Assembly (NCBI RefSeq): GCF_019175385.1
Contig: NC_083345.1
Coordinates: 118,981,657-119,045,656 of the forward strand
DNA from: Lycium barbarum
Taxonomy: Eukaryota; Streptophyta; Magnoliopsida; Solanales; Solanaceae
Length of the DNA stretch: 64,000 nucleotides
Direction of reading: 5' to 3'
The position numbers and the translations under genes were made by a program. The notes beneath the pieces are model-generated. The model saw only the letters and a list, made by a program, of their open reading frames with translations, was not told the DNA's origin and ran no database searches. Shown in pieces: positions 1 to 12,599 of this stretch (position 1 is its first letter; each line of letters opens with the position of its first letter).

Positions 1-534
1 CAGCAGTCTGCAATATATCCTATTTTATAAGTTTTGTTTTGCATTATAATAAAATCCCACAGTTATTGAGGGGTATAATGATGCAAATTGGATCACTGGG
101 TCAACCGGAATAAAACCCACAAGCGAATATGTTGTTACCATTAGTGGAAAAGCAGTGTCTTGGAAATCGTTCAAACAAACTTGTATCGCCTGCTCCACAA
201 TGGAGTCTTTCATAGCTTTACACATGATCAATGAAAAATTTGAATGGTTCCGGAATTTCTTGGAAGATATTCTATTTTGACCAAACTGTTGGCACCAATA
301 TGCATCCATTGCGATAGCCAAGCGACAATAGAAAGGGTAGGGAGCGTTATGTATAACGGGAAATCTCGTCACATACGACGGAGACACAATACCATTCGAT
401 AACTACTCTCTAGTAGAGTTATCATAACATGTTGGATCCACTTACAAAAGGTTTAACTAGAGAGGCGGTTGAAAGATCATTGAGGAGAATGGGTTTAAGG
501 CTTAGGACATGTCATCATGGTAGTAACTCTACCT
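1..534 (+). pseudogene. Copia RNase H and pol C-terminus, degenerate
   Basis: Read on the plus strand with frame changes, this stretch gives the end of a Ty1/copia polyprotein. It contains an RNase H segment ([13 protein letters not shown], then [19 protein letters not shown]), the CIHCDSQATIERVGSVMYNG block, NGKSRHIRRRHNTIR, and the terminal DPLTKGL motif near 430-450. In-frame stops (for example after EDILF near 278) and frame changes show it cannot code. The element begins outside the window, so gag, integrase and reverse transcriptase are not seen. A 120-residue open frame on the opposite strand (25-387) is a shadow of this domain. Family assignment to Copia is firm; lineage is not. Confidence 0.85.
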
Positions 535-1126
535 AGTGGACTGGAGATCCTAAGAGCTAGGCTCAAAGAGATCAAACAAAGTTATGAATGACAATTCAAC
601 ATTGTCAAATAACACAACCTATTCTCATGATGAAGAAAATGTTCAGAAATAATGATAAAGCATTAAGGCTTTCTAACGAGTTAATAAAGCTTAAGGTTTT
701 TAATGGTTTCTAAGTTTGGCAGGTATGACCAAATAGTGTATCTACGAGATGACGCGTTTAGAAATCACCTATATGAGTCTGAAGTGTTAAATCCACTTCA
801 AGGAGTATGTTAGGTAAAGGCCTATGCTCTACGCACTTATGAAATCAGGCAATGTTCATGGTTAAAACGAACACAACAGTGATAACAAAAGACGGTTAAC
901 GGTTAATTGTGTGATGTATGATTTTCTAGGTATGCACCAAAGTTCGACAGTTCAAAGATATCAAATTAACCAATTGACCGATGGATCGAGTATATCCGAC
1001 ATATGTTCACTATGGAAAGTTCAAAGGGAAACCTACTTATCCAGATAAATTAATCTTTACTTGCAAATCACACACTTGTTTGTGCATTTATTTGTCATAG
1101 AGCCATTCCCCATTTATGCGGGGGAT
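535..1126 (+). other. Copia 3' untranslated spacer and polypurine tract
   Basis: About 590 bases separate the pol stop from the 3' LTR. No coding potential is visible. The last bases before the LTR (about 1119-1126, GCGGGGGAT) form a purine-rich tract placed exactly where a plus-strand primer (PPT) should be. Confidence 0.6.
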
Positions 1127-1573
1127 TGTTAGGATTTTACGAATAGGTGTGAATGGGAAATGGTCCTTTGCACCTTTTCATGGAAAAGGCTTCACACCTC
1201 TTCAGTCCTTTACTTTGTTGGCTATAAATACTTAGTCATTTCATCAGATTTTACAAAAACAAGATAATTTTGATCTTCATCTTCCTTCTTTTCTGCACTT
1301 CTAATAATTTATGTGTGTGATTTCTGTCATCTTTTGCATTTGTCGTTCACCGGGGATTGAGGTACCGCTATGCTGGTGAGTTAACTCGTTATATCCTGGG
1401 AGGATATATTCCATAACTTTAGGTACTTGAAGGGAATTATTTCCTTAAGGAAACGCTGTGAATTAAGTGGGCTCGAATTTATTTTCCTTTCTTTTCAAAT
1501 TCTGATTTAGATTGTTTTCTCTCTTTCCAGATTCTGTTTTAGATTATTTTCCGAATACAGATTATTAATAACA
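1127..1573 (+). repeat. 3' LTR of the truncated Copia element
   Basis: The segment starts TGTTAGGATTTTACG directly after a polypurine tract and ends ATTATTAATAACA, giving the expected TG...CA ends and a length of 447 bp. A TATA-like sequence (GCTATAAATA, 1221-1230) lies about 100 bp in, where an LTR promoter would be. The partner LTR is outside the window, so the right boundary rests only on the CA terminus. Confidence 0.65.
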
Positions 1574-2304
1574 TATGGTACATAGAAGCTCTGGTAGTTT
1601 AATCAATATATCAACTTATGGTGAAGAATATAGAAAGGAGGGGAGAGTCCGATTAATGTCCTGTTTCACGGTTATGGTCACTACGACATATTGGAAAACA
1701 ATCAGAGAAGTTAAAGGCTTACTTATGACCAATTTTTTAATTTATTTATGAAAACAATTTTTAACAATAGAACTTCCCTCTATAACCCGTTTCGTTGAAC
1801 ACAACAATATTAATGGAATGACGGAAATGACAGCCTTTCTACTCTCGGTTACAAATCTTTTTCCTTCAATTTTTTTTTCTTTCATTACCCTTCATTTTCT
1901 CTCCTTTTATATTCCTTTATCTCCATAGCTCTCAATTCTTCATTCCTAAATTAGCTCATATTAAAAAAAAAAAATACGTTACTTTCCTTTTATCTTATAA
2001 ATGCCCCTAAATAGGACGATCAAATGTTGCTTATGTTTTAAGGTACAAAATATATGATTACCAGAGAATAAAGAATTCGTCGATTAAATATTAAATTAAA
2101 AATGGATAATTTTGGGCAAAAGAATCTTAAAAATGAATATCAAAATTCTCTAGATTATGCAAAAATAGTGGTCCAATTTGACTTTGTCAAAAAAAATTAA
2201 AAACTAGAAAAGAAGAAAAACATGATTTTTTATGTAAAAAGAAGGAAAACGATTTTGGATAATAAACAAAGGTTTCTCATATAATGTTTCTCAGACACAT
2301 GATA
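1574..2304. other. AT-rich intergenic sequence between two Copia elements
   Basis: I see no gene, RNA or complete mobile element here. There are pyrimidine-rich runs near 1855-1925 and A-runs near 1960-1975. The last bases (TGATA, 2300-2304) abut the next Copia LTR and may be one copy of its target duplication. Confidence 0.5.
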
Positions 2305-2783
2305 TGTTAGAATATGTCCCAAAAGGGTTTATCGAAATTGTCCCATTCCAATTGGGATTCGATAATTGTCCCATTCCAACTGGGATTCGACTGGCTTGTC
2401 CCATTCCAACTGGAATTTCAAACGTCTTCAACCCCTATTTAAAGGAGATTTTTTGCCAGAACATCAAGAAAAAGAGAACAACTATCAAGACTATCAAGAC
2501 TACACATAAGACTATATTCCACACTTACGTTAGAGAGAGTTGTCATTAAGAGATTGTAATCTTTCGTTTCCTTTGATCTCATTGTGCTTCAACACCCTGT
2601 TAAAATCGTTTTGTACTCCTCACCTTATAGTTGATTTCTCTGCGCTTTGCGCCCCGTGGTTTTTCCTGTCTTGGGTTTCCACATAAATCTTGTGTTCATT
2701 ACGTTTATTGCTTTCTTGCATTATTGTTCTTGTGTTGGTGCATCCTAATCGGTTCCGCTGCATCGCTCGTTTAATTGTTAACA
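2305..2783 (+). repeat. 5' LTR of Copia element
   Basis: Begins TGTTAGAATATGTCCC and ends GTTAACA just before the primer-binding region. The sequence from the TG end through GCTCGTTTAATT is repeated at 6872-7332 with scattered substitutions and small indels. It includes three diverged copies of a short CCCATTCCAA(C/T)TGGGATT unit near its start. Confidence 0.85.
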
Positions 2784-2811
2784 AGTTGCATCAGAGCGTT
2801 CAAGACCCAGG

Positions 2812-3882
2812 ATGTCTACCGTAACCAATTTTGATATCGAGAAGTTCAACAACAAGATAAGCTTCAGTATCTGGAAAGTTCACATGCAAGCCGTTCTCAC
2901 CCAAAACAGATTAAAGAAGGCTCTCCTTGGGAAATCTAGGAAACCCGAGTCTATGACAGATGATCAATAGGAGAAATTGGATGAAAAAGTGCTTTCAAAT
3001 ATCCAACTATGCCTATCTAAGATGGTTCTTCGCGAGGTTATTCATGAGACTACTGCTGCAGGCCTCTGGTTGAAGTTAGAGTCACTCTACATGACGAAAA
3101 GTCTTGCAAATAAAATTCGTCTGAAGGAACGGTTATACACATTATCTATGGATGAAGGTACCCCCATTAAAAATCATCTTGATGAGTTCAACTCTGTTAT
3201 TCTTGAACTAGAAAATTTAGACGTTAAGGTTGAAGATGAGGATAAATCAATATTGTTGGTGGTCTCCCTACCCTCTACGTATAAGTACTTTAAAGAAATC
3301 ATGCTATATGGTGGTAATGAAATACTAAGTTATGAGGATGTCAAATCTAATTTGTTGTTCAAACAAAATTTTGATTTTGAAGTGCATTCTGAAGACAAAG
3401 GACAAGGTTTGTCTGTTAGAGGAAGATCCCATGATAGAGGAAGTAATAGAAAGAATTTTAGGTCCAAGTCTAGAGGCCGTAAATTCAACAATGATAAATT
3501 CTGCAAACACCGTAAGAAGACAAACCACGTAGTTGGTGATTGTCACAAATTGAAGAATAAACTAGAGAGAGAAGAAAATAACAAAATGCTGCAGAAAACT
3601 GCTGAAGCAGGAGTTGTTGAAAGTGATTCCGAAGGTGATGTTTTGATGGCTGTCTCTGTTGATAAGAAAAATTCTTCTGAATGGGTTTTTGATTTTGGAT
3701 GTACATATCACGTGTGTCCTCATAAGGACTGGTTTTCAACATATGAGAAAGCTTGTGGTGTTGTCCTAATAGGGAATGATGCCCCATGCAACGTTTTTGG
3801 GATTGGTACTGTAAAAATTAGGACCCATGATGGTGTTATCAGGACCTCGACCAACGTTCGTCATGTTCCTGACTTGAAATGA
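2812..3882 (+). pseudogene. Copia gag and protease region, broken
   Basis: The reading frame starts at ATG 2812 (MSTVTNFDIEKFN) and has the UBN2/gag architecture of Copia elements. A TAG at 2968-2970 interrupts it after 52 codons, then the same frame continues for 301 codons from 2977. The nucleocapsid zinc knuckle is damaged: the region around CKHRKKTNHVVGDC lacks the second Cys of the CCHC pattern. In the protease the catalytic D-S/T-G is replaced by DFG (WVFDFGCTYH). A TGA at 3880-3882 ends the frame inside the protease region. Non-functional as read. Confidence 0.85.
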
Positions 3883-6803
3883 AATCTTATTTCTCTAGGT
3901 ACTCTTGAATCTCTTGGATGTAAATATTCAGCTGAAGGTGGAGTTCTCAAGGTTTCAAAAGGTGCTCTGGTCTTGATGAAAGGAACAAGACGTGGGACTC
4001 TCTATTACATGCAGGGTTCAATTGTGACGAGGTCTGTAGCAGTTTCTATTTCATTATCCGACGATGATCTCACCCGTTTATGGCATATGCGTCTGGGCCA
4101 TATGAGTGAGAAAGGTATGACCATTCTGAGCAAAAGAGGTCTTCTTGGTAAAACTGGTACGGGTAAACTTGACTTTTGTGATCCTTGCTTTTTTAGGAAA
4201 CAGAAGAGTGTTAGTTTCTCTATAGCAAACCACCATAAACAGGGTATTCTTGATTATATTCATTCGGATTTATGAGGTCCCTTCAAAGTTCCTTACCTTG
4301 GAGGAAAACGCTACATGTTGACTTTCATTGATGATTTTTCTCGCAAAGTCTGAGTTTATTTCCTAAGACAGAAAAGTGAAGTGTTTCTCTATTTCAAGAA
4401 ATTCAACGCCCTTGTTGAGAACCAGACTGGCCGAAAAAATTAAGAAGCTTAGGACTGATAATGGTTTGTAGTTCTGTAGTAATGAGTTCTGCGCTATTTA
4501 TGGTATTGCTAGACATAAGAATTTCATTCATAATCCTCAGTAGAACGGAGTTGCAGAACATATAAACAAAACATTACTTGAGAGAGCCCGTTGTATACTC
4601 TCACCGCCGTGATTTTTGGGCCGAAGTCATTTTACAACTTGTTACCTCGTCAATTTGTCTCCACATTCATCTATTTGACTTTAAAATTCCCGAAGAAGTT
4701 TAGTTTGGTAATCCCGTTGACTACTCTATTCTTAGAGTTTTTAGATGCACTGTTTTTGCTCATGTTAATGATGGGAAGCTAGCCCCCAGGGATATTAAGT
4801 GCATGTTTCTTGGTTATGCTTCTGAGTCTAAAGGATATCGTTTGTGGTGTCCTAGCTCTAAGAAAATTATTCAGAGTCGGGATGTAACTTTTAATGAGGC
4901 CGTTATGTTATTTTCTGGGAAAGAGTCTGTTGTTTCCTCTACGGGTAATGATGATATGAAAGATGCCAGTGAGAAAGTGGAGGTAGAAGTGAGCCATCAA
5001 GCTCATGAAGTTAGCCCTATTTCCTTCTACAGTTACTCAGGCTAGCGAGGAGGCTCCTGTTGATGAGCCAAGTACTAGTACCACACGTCCCATCGAGCCA
5101 CAGGTGGGGATGATCATGTTATTTCTCGAAGACCGAGACAAGTTATAAAGAAGCCCGTTCGATATGCTGACACTGATGATGATGGGCTTATTGCTTATGC
5201 TCTTACAGTTGCACAAGAAATTCCTGAAGAAGTTGATTCTTCTACTTACTCTAAGGCAATTTATTGTCCTAATTCCTCAAATTGGTTAGTGGCTATGTAA
5301 GAAGAGATGGAAAGCTTGCACAAAAATAATACATGGGATTATGTGAGCTGCCCAAAGGCCGTCATGCATTGACTGCAAAATAGATCTACAAACTAAAAGA
5401 TGGTGTTCCCGGCGTTGAAGAAGCAAGATGGAATGCTCGCATAGGGGTTCGCGGTTGCCACCAAAAGGAAGGTATTGACTTTAATGAAGTTTTCTCTCCT
5501 GTTATTCGTCATACCTCCATTAGATTGTTACTTGCTATTGTTACTCTTTTTGACTTGGAGTTGGAGCAACTTAATGTTAAAACTGTGTTTCTTCATGGAG
5601 AGTTAGAAGAAGAAATTTATATGAAGCAACCCGAGGGTTTTGTTGTTCCTGGCAAGGAGCAATTTGTTTGTCGGTTGAAAAGATCCCTTTATGGCCTTAA
5701 ACAAGCTCCAAGACAATGGTACAAAATGTTTGATTCCTTTATGATTGGGCAAGACTACACACGTAGTAAGTATGATAATTGTGTGTATTTTTGACAATTT
5801 TCTGGTGGTTCCTTCGTTTACTTGCTAATATATGTTGTTGAGATGTTAACTGCTTCTAAAGACAAGTATTTGATCAACAAGTTAAAATCTCAACTTAATT
5901 CTGAGTTATAGATGAAGGACCTTGGTGCAGCTAAAAAGATTCTAGGTATGGAGATTCACAGAGATCAAAAAGCTGGGAAGCTTTACTTGTCTCAGAGGAA
6001 GTATTTTGAGAAAGTCCTCGATAGGTTTAATATGTTTGATTATAAAACTGTTTCTACTCCGTTTGCTGCTCAATTCAAATTGTCTGCTGACTTTTGTCCT
6101 AAGTCCGCGGAGGACATTGAGAGAATGTTTACTATCCCGTATGCTAGTGCTGTTGCTAGCCTTATGTATGCTATGCTTTACACTAGACCTGATTTAGCTT
6201 TTGAGGTAAACGGTGAGCCGATACATGCATAATCCTAGAAAGGATCATTGGAATGCCGTGAAGTGGATTCTTCGTTATGTGAAAGGGTCCGTTGATATTG
6301 GTTTGGTATTTGATAGAGCCAAGGCATCGTCTTATGATGTTGTTGGGTTCGTTGATTCTGATTATGGTGGTGATCTCGATCGTAGGAGGTCTATTTATGG
6401 CTATATTTTTTCACTGTGCTCTGGTGCTATCTCTTGGAAAGCACAATTACAGTCTATTGCAGCCCTTTCGTCTACCGAAGCTGAGTATATCGCTGCAACT
6501 GAAGGTGTTAAAGAAGCTACATGGTTTCGAGGTCTTCTTATTGATCTTGGTGTTCAACAGGGTACTACTGTTGTATTTTCTGATAGCCAGAGTGCTATTC
6601 ATCTTACCAAGGCCGATTCTCATCGCTCAAAGACCAAGCATATTAGCGTTAAATACCATTTTATCACAGATACTATTGTTGCAGGGGAGATTGTGGTAAA
6701 GAAAGTTCACACATCAGAGAATCCCGCAGATATGTTAACCAAGCCGCTTGCTATTACTAAGTTTAAGCATTTGTTAGACTTAGTTGGTGTTCTTCATGCT
6801 TAA
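3883..6803 (+). pseudogene. Copia integrase, reverse transcriptase and RNase H, broken
   Basis: The GAG-pre-integrase block is seen as [13 protein letters not shown] (about 4078) with a nearby CDPC zinc half-site. Integrase core follows (HSDL, then TFIDDFSRKV) with stops at 4273 and 4351. Reverse transcriptase is recognisable from NVKTVFLHGELEEEIYMKQP and SLYGLKQAPRQWYK (about 5570-5730). The catalytic YVDD motif has become YVVE (about 5832), which removes the active-site aspartates. RNase H is seen as SSTEAEYIAATEGVKEA (about 6470) and the protein ends normally at 6803. At least six frame breaks or stops are present. Confidence 0.9.
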
Positions 6804-6871
6804 AATGCCCTTCGGGGCTTTTATAGGGTGATGAGTGTTAATGTTGATGTATTTTGGTCCAAGGTGGAGAT

Positions 6872-7339
6872 TGTTAGAATATGTCCCAAAAGGGTTTATC
6901 GAAATTGTCCCATTCCAATTGGGATTCGATAATTGTCCTATTCCAACTGAGATTCGACTGGCTTGTCCCATTCCAACTTGGATTTTGAACGTCTTCAACC
7001 CCTATTCAAAGGAGATTTTTTGGCCAGAACATCAAGAAAAAGAGAACAACTATCAAGACTACACACAAGACTATTCCACACTTAGGTTAGAGAGAGTTTT
7101 CATTGAGAGATTGAAATCTTTCGTTTCCTTTGATCTCATTGTGCTTCGACACCCTGTTGAGATCATTTTGTACTCTCACCTTATATTTGATTTCTCTGCG
7201 CTTTGCGCCCCGTGGTTTTTCCCCTCTTGGATTTCCACGTAAATCTTGCGTTCATTACATTTATTACTTTCTTGCATTATTGTTCTTGTGTTGGTGCATC
7301 CTAATCGATTCCGCTACATCGCTCGTTTAATTCTTATTA
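6872..7339 (+). repeat. 3' LTR of Copia element
   Basis: Starts TGTTAGAATATGTCCC after a purine tract and matches 2305-2783 throughout, with scattered substitutions. The last few bases (CTTATTA) differ from the 5' LTR end (GTTAACA), so the terminal CA has been lost or the boundary has shifted. Confidence 0.85.
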
Positions 7340-7342
7340 TAT

Positions 7343-7838
7343 TGATATTTTCCTATTTGATGGAATATATTCTTAATGATGGTAGAATATCTAAGAAATA
7401 CACATAATATTCTTTAGCCTTTCAAACTTTCCTAATCTGGAAGTTCATTTAGACTAGCATTAGATAAAGAGAAAATTGTCAATTTTGTGAACTTCTTTAC
7501 ATGTCATTTTCTCCAAATTCACCTGCTTTTGTTTTCCAAGAATAATTTTTTTGAGTACTTACTCTTGTATCCACGTGTCGTTGAGTCTGCATTCTTCAAT
7601 AATGTTGATTGTAAATGACATGGTGAGGCGATGAACGTCGAAAAAATATTGCTGAGTATTATGTTGCTAGGATTCTTGTTGCAACTAGAGAAAATAGTGA
7701 ATGTTTTGTTCTAATAATAGTAAAGGTTATGTCCAGTAAATTTCATAGACTAGAAAAAATAGTGAAGGTTATGTCCAATACCCAGGCAGAGCAAGAAATT
7801 CTATTTCTTCATCTACCTCATAGCAACATTATTGTAAG
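7343..7838. other. Intergenic sequence with left duplication of a LINE
   Basis: No gene is visible. The last 14 bases (AACATTATTGTAAG, 7825-7838) are repeated after the poly(A) tail at 8189-8202 and are the target duplication of the LINE fragment that follows. Confidence 0.55.
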
Positions 7839-8190
7839 TTTATTTCTGAATACAGATTGCTGATGGACCAACTGGAAACCCAGAGGTAAAATACTGCTAC
7901 CGGGAACAAAATCAAGTCGCTGATCTGCTAGCAAGGGAGGGAGCCATGAAGAAGCTTTTTGAAAATGTAATAGTTGTAGTAGTTCCTCCAATGTTTGTTA
8001 GGAATTGTTTTTGGGCAGACATGCTAGGAATTACTTATAATCATTTTGTGCCAAGGGCTATTTCAGACAATATTAATGGGGCGAGCTCCGAACATGAATG
8101 GGATCTACCCCCTCGGTAGTTGCAATAGTTTTAGTTTTTTTACTTTAATTTAAGTATCTTGATCAACCCAAAAAAAAAAAAAAAAAAAAA
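7839..8190 (+). mobile_element. 5'-truncated LINE (L1-type) 3' end with poly(A) and TSD
   Basis: The plus strand encodes the carboxyl end of a plant LINE ORF2 RNase H: REQNQVADLLAREGAMKK followed by a tail ending WDLPPR and a TAG near 8117. A short 3' UTR runs into about 21 A residues (8170-8190). The 14-bp duplication AACATTATTGTAAG flanks the insert at 7825-7838 and 8189-8202; the two A residues at its edge are ambiguous with the tail. A severe 5' truncation, poly(A) and a 12-14 bp duplication are the hallmarks of target-primed reverse transcription. The peptide is only the last 80 or so residues, so it is non-functional. Confidence 0.9.
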
Positions 8191-8268
8191 CATTATTGTA
8201 AGATCCTTGACTACTTGGTGTACGAATTGTGAAAATTGACTTCTTTGTAGATAAAGGTGCTTGGTCCC

Positions 8269-8532
8269 TAACTCTCTCTGTTTAATTCTTATCAATATTA
8301 TATAGTCTTTTGATCTCAATTTATGTGAAGAGGGTCAAAATACTTGATGTTGATTATGAATTTTGGTATAGATATTTTAATTTCTTGAAAAAAAATTATA
8401 TTTTGAAATACACAAAAATTACTACAAGTCAACATAACTAATGATTCATAATATTTTAAAAAATTATAATCAAAGAAAAAATTATTTGGTGAGCCAAATA
8501 AAAACACCTTCACATAGTCGAAGGAAAGGAGT
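8269..8532. mobile_element. Stowaway-like MITE, degenerate
   Basis: The left end (CTCTCTCTGTTT, then TCTCAATTTATGTGAA) and the right end (CTTCACATAGTCGAAGGAAA, then GGAGTA) are inverted relatives of each other. They resemble the CTCCCTCCGT...ACGGAGGGAG termini of Tc1/mariner-type MITEs, flanked by TA. The interior is AT-rich and has no coding capacity. A long open frame on the minus strand here is not a gene. Left boundary uncertain by tens of bases because extra sequence interrupts the left terminus. Confidence 0.5.
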
Positions 8533-9716
8533 ATGTGGTTTGCATTGAAGTCACATATGCCACCTGGATTGAGAGAAATCCGAGAATATTTGAGTAGCAC
8601 AATAGAACCTGGGAAACTATAGCAAAGGAGATTGTGTATGTTGCCTGTATTAGAGCTAATTGTAGAATATACAATGTAATTCATAGTTTTAATTTCTAGT
8701 TAGCCCCTATGATGTGTATTGAGATGTTAGCATGCTGTGTATAGTTGCTATTGATTTGTAATTCTGCACTTTGGTGATTAATAAGAAACTTTTAATTACG
8801 AGAAAAGAAAAAGGGAATATAAAAAATAAAAATAAAAAGGGGGAATATGTGGTGTAGGTCATATATAGATGATGGGCCTTGTCCCACTATCATCTTCTAT
8901 TACTAGATATCGGAGTCCGTGCATATGCTAATTTTTTTTTATTTTTTTTTGAAGAAATGTGCTAATAATCATTTTAAACCGCTAATCAAACATTAACCAT
9001 CATTTCAAGACTGATTGAATTTTAATTACTTCTTAAAATCCGTAAACATCATTTGAATGATCATATCCCTAGATGATAATCTTCAAAACTTCACATATAT
9101 GTACTTGGAATGTAGGAACTCCAGGAAATGTTCCTGGAGTAGTATAATATTTAAAACTTCACATAAATGTATGATAATTATATGTCTTTATTGTATGATA
9201 TAACACGGGCATATGATTATATGTGTGGTATAAGATACTCTTTCTATCTTTATTTTTACACGAACTATTATAATTATGTATTTACTAAATAAATTATATT
9301 GGCTATTTTGATGCTTTATAATTAGAAACTTAATACATTGAAAAATGCCTACTTATCTTATTGCAATAAGACTAGAGTAATTTATTTCGTAAACATATTT
9401 AATTAGTCTTATTACAATATTATAGTTAGTCCTGTTACCTAATTATACTTGTTTCTTCAGATATTATTCCCTATTCAACCCAACTTTTAACCAGTTGTAA
9501 CTTTTAAAAATTAAGTCTATTAATAAAATATTTATTTCAAACTAAAAATTAATTTTATAAAATAATTCTAACCGGTGTTTCTCTCCCTATTTAACATATT
9601 AACTATCGAATAACTAAAAGCTATATAGGATATATACTTTACTGAAAAAGAGCTATGGAGAAAGAAATAAGTAAAAGATGCAAACCAGATTGTCACTTAA
9701 AAGTTTAAATGGGGCC
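8533..9716. other. AT-rich intergenic sequence
   Basis: No gene recognised. Two imperfect direct repeats (AAAACTTCACATA..ATGTA at about 9085 and 9153) flank a perfect 9-bp hairpin (CTCCAGGAA, ATG loop, TTCCTGGAG; 9119-9139). The last five bases (GGGCC, 9712-9716) may be the left duplication of the long LTR that follows. Confidence 0.5.
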
Positions 9717-12599
9717 TGTTATACCCCATTTTAAACGGGTCAAATCGGAGTACAACATATTGATGATTCCAAATTTTTTAATTTAAGGAGTCGTCACCTA
9801 ATTATTTTAATGGTGAATTAGGACACCTAAATATTAACTAAGGCAAAGCTAAATTAAACCTCCGTTAATGGTCTGCTTAATTAATGTGATTCTAGGTAAG
9901 AGTTCTTGGTTATCCTAAAGGGAAGGGGTTAGGCATCCTTTAAGATTCGCTAACTACGATTAACCGATCAAACTTAGGTTGCTATAAGGAGTTTTGACAA
10001 AAGTAATATTTTTATATTTTGGGGTAATATAAGAAAAAGTATTTCATCTCAAGTAATTAAGTGATTAAGTAAAAATTTGCATTTGATAACACAATGGGTT
10101 TAATACTTAGTACTAGCCGAATTTAATGAATATAAAGGCATAAGTGGACATCATAATTAAACAAAGCAATTAACTAATTAAGTCTCAAATGAAATGAATG
10201 AGGCATTATAGGCAATCTTGTCTTATGCGTTTAGAAAATTGTTTTTATTTTTTTAAACAAAACAAAGAATAAGTACGTTATTTTTAAGGATTCTAAATTT
10301 AAATATCATAAATTGTTTTAAATACGTTAAGTACGTTATTGTTTTAAATTGTGTCATAGAATAAGTACGTTATCTAAATTTAACTACCTTAAATGCGTTA
10401 TTTAAATAAATACGTTATTTTTAAGTATTCTAAATTCAAATATCATAAATTCTAAATTGTTTTAAATACATTATTTCTAAGGCAAACTCGAACTCTAACT
10501 ACCCATTATCATAAACTATTCCCCATATGATTAATTACTTGAAACATTCTAAATTTAGAACGGGTCTATGCAAGGAAACAAAATATATCAACGAGCCAAG
10601 AGAAATAGGAAAAAATCTCGATCATCACGATATGAGGGAATATCCATTGCTTATTTCCCCTCCTTCGTATTCGGTTTGGACGAGTTTGGGAAGAAGTCGA
10701 GAGTGACACGGATAAAATTGGGCTGCGGGTTGAGTCTCAAAACGAGACTTCTTGTAGCCACGGAAGTCTTTTACGAAGACCCCAATTTGCTCCCAAAATG
10801 TACATGCGAAAAACAAAGAAAAAGAATTAGAAACGTATGCAACCATTAAATAAGGCAAAATATATATGATGTAAATTCAAAAAAAACAGATCAGTGGATT
10901 ATGTATATATTATGTATATTTGAGTATACTTCATGTATTCACATTCATAAGGATGCTTAGAGGGTTAATATTGGAAAGCTTTTGCCCCCGTCTTCCCGAT
11001 GTTGCACAAGTTCCAAGGGATTTCATGAATCTCAAGCATGGCTAACACCGGGGAGGGTTCTAATCCATAATGACCAACTAATCTCCCCATAAATGTACTA
11101 ATCAAAGCATACTCTAGATATATACATATATACATAATCACACAGTATACTTGCAATGGTCAATCATATAAGAATTTATGCAACATGGACTGATTCACAA
11201 ACTCAAGTATGTAGAACACGTGGACACAATCAAAGTAAAGACAACCATGAAAGATCATACAGAAGACAGGTTTGTTGAATTTTAATAGGTTCATATCTTT
11301 AACTAATAGGCATGTTGGTGAACAATACTGGAAGCATCACTTGATCTTAAATACATTCATGGCCTATAGCTAAATACAATCAACTATGAGTTACCAATAA
11401 GAGACCAACATTCAGAGGTTCAGGTCATGTTTAAAACTTTAAACAGGTTCGTAGTCATGCTAATGAACTGATTAGGCATCATTGATCCAAGCAGCAATCA
11501 ATACTAAACTGCAAACATGCTGACATTTCAAGGAACAGCAGGTACTAAACAGAAATAGGATTTCATTATCATTTAGCTAACGAGGAATCATAAAAGAAAA
11601 CTTATCATAAATAATCATTAACCTGAGTCTGTCCAGATCTGTTGAATTTAGTTTATGCTAGTTACACTTTAACAAGAAGGTTTCTGAACTCCACTAGGGT
11701 GTTACTTGCATCAATAAAGTTTTTGAAACTTATTAAGTTACGATAAGATACACTAATCCACACATAATGGCTATTTACTCAACTAGACAGGCTAATTACT
11801 ATTTATAACTTTGAATTAACCCAGTTAAGTACAAGGGATCCGCCTTACTAATTCTAAATCATGAACTAATCAGCATATCACTAATACTACTACCACTATT
11901 ATTAATATCTACCCTATCTAAGAATAATATAACTAGCTACATTAACGCTACTCAAACAAAATCAAGCAATTTACTACTTGAACAAAACTAAATAGAGATT
12001 AAAAAGAACAAATAAGTAAATAGGCATGTGAGAACTACGTTACGATCTACTTAACTAACAGATATGCTAATAACTAGTTAACATTAAACTAAAACAAGCA
12101 CATAAACACAGAAAAATAAAGAAAGAAAGAGCATTTAAAGATGATTCCAGCCCTATTCTAATAATGTGGAAACAAGTCACATGTAATTGAGATTACAGAA
12201 CTAGCAAAAGGACTATCATGATTCAAGGACATACATTTTGGACACATCAAACAGCATTTGGAGCTCACACCAACTGCAAACACACACTTATAACTCACTC
12301 TACACTTTAGTCACGGCATAACATGAGGGACCAGCAATCATAGACAGTGGTGTATACATGGTATAATCAACATGCTCAATCTTCTCAGATTTCATACATA
12401 AGCATAGTCAAGTTCAAAGGGAAATAAATAAATAAAAATAACTCCAAATCATTTTTTTGCACAGAGAACATATACTCAAGTCTAACTCCTTCCAATATGC
12501 AAACAACACAGAGATAATTATAGACTAACCTAAAATGATCTAAGCATGGTTAACTACTAAACAAAATTAAGACACAGGCATTTTTGTCTAATCACTACA

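Larger units (their letters stand above)
2305..7342 (+). mobile_element. Full-length but inactive Ty1/copia retrotransposon
   Basis: Two related terminal repeats (2305-2783 and 6872-7339) enclose gag, protease, integrase, reverse transcriptase and RNase H in Copia order. The primer-binding region after the 5' LTR reads TTGCATCAGAGCG, a mutated form of the usual initiator-Met primer site (TGGTATCAGAGC). A purine tract (AAGGTGGAGATT) precedes the 3' LTR. TGATA occurs before the 5' LTR and at 7343-7347, but not exactly abutting the 3' LTR, so a target duplication is only a candidate. Numerous stops, frameshifts and altered catalytic motifs show it is dead. Its insertion predates many substitutions between the two LTRs. 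Confidence 0.9.

Noticed and set aside
25..387. 120-codon open frame on the minus strand
   Set aside because: The plus strand here reads as Copia RNase H, so this is its antisense shadow.
8316..8684. 122-codon open frame on the minus strand
   Set aside because: It lies over a degenerate MITE and AT-rich DNA, with low-complexity composition and no domain.
10568..10849. 93-codon open frame in the long LTR
   Set aside because: Basic, unrecognised peptide within LTR sequence; no splice or promoter context and both strands are open to similar length.
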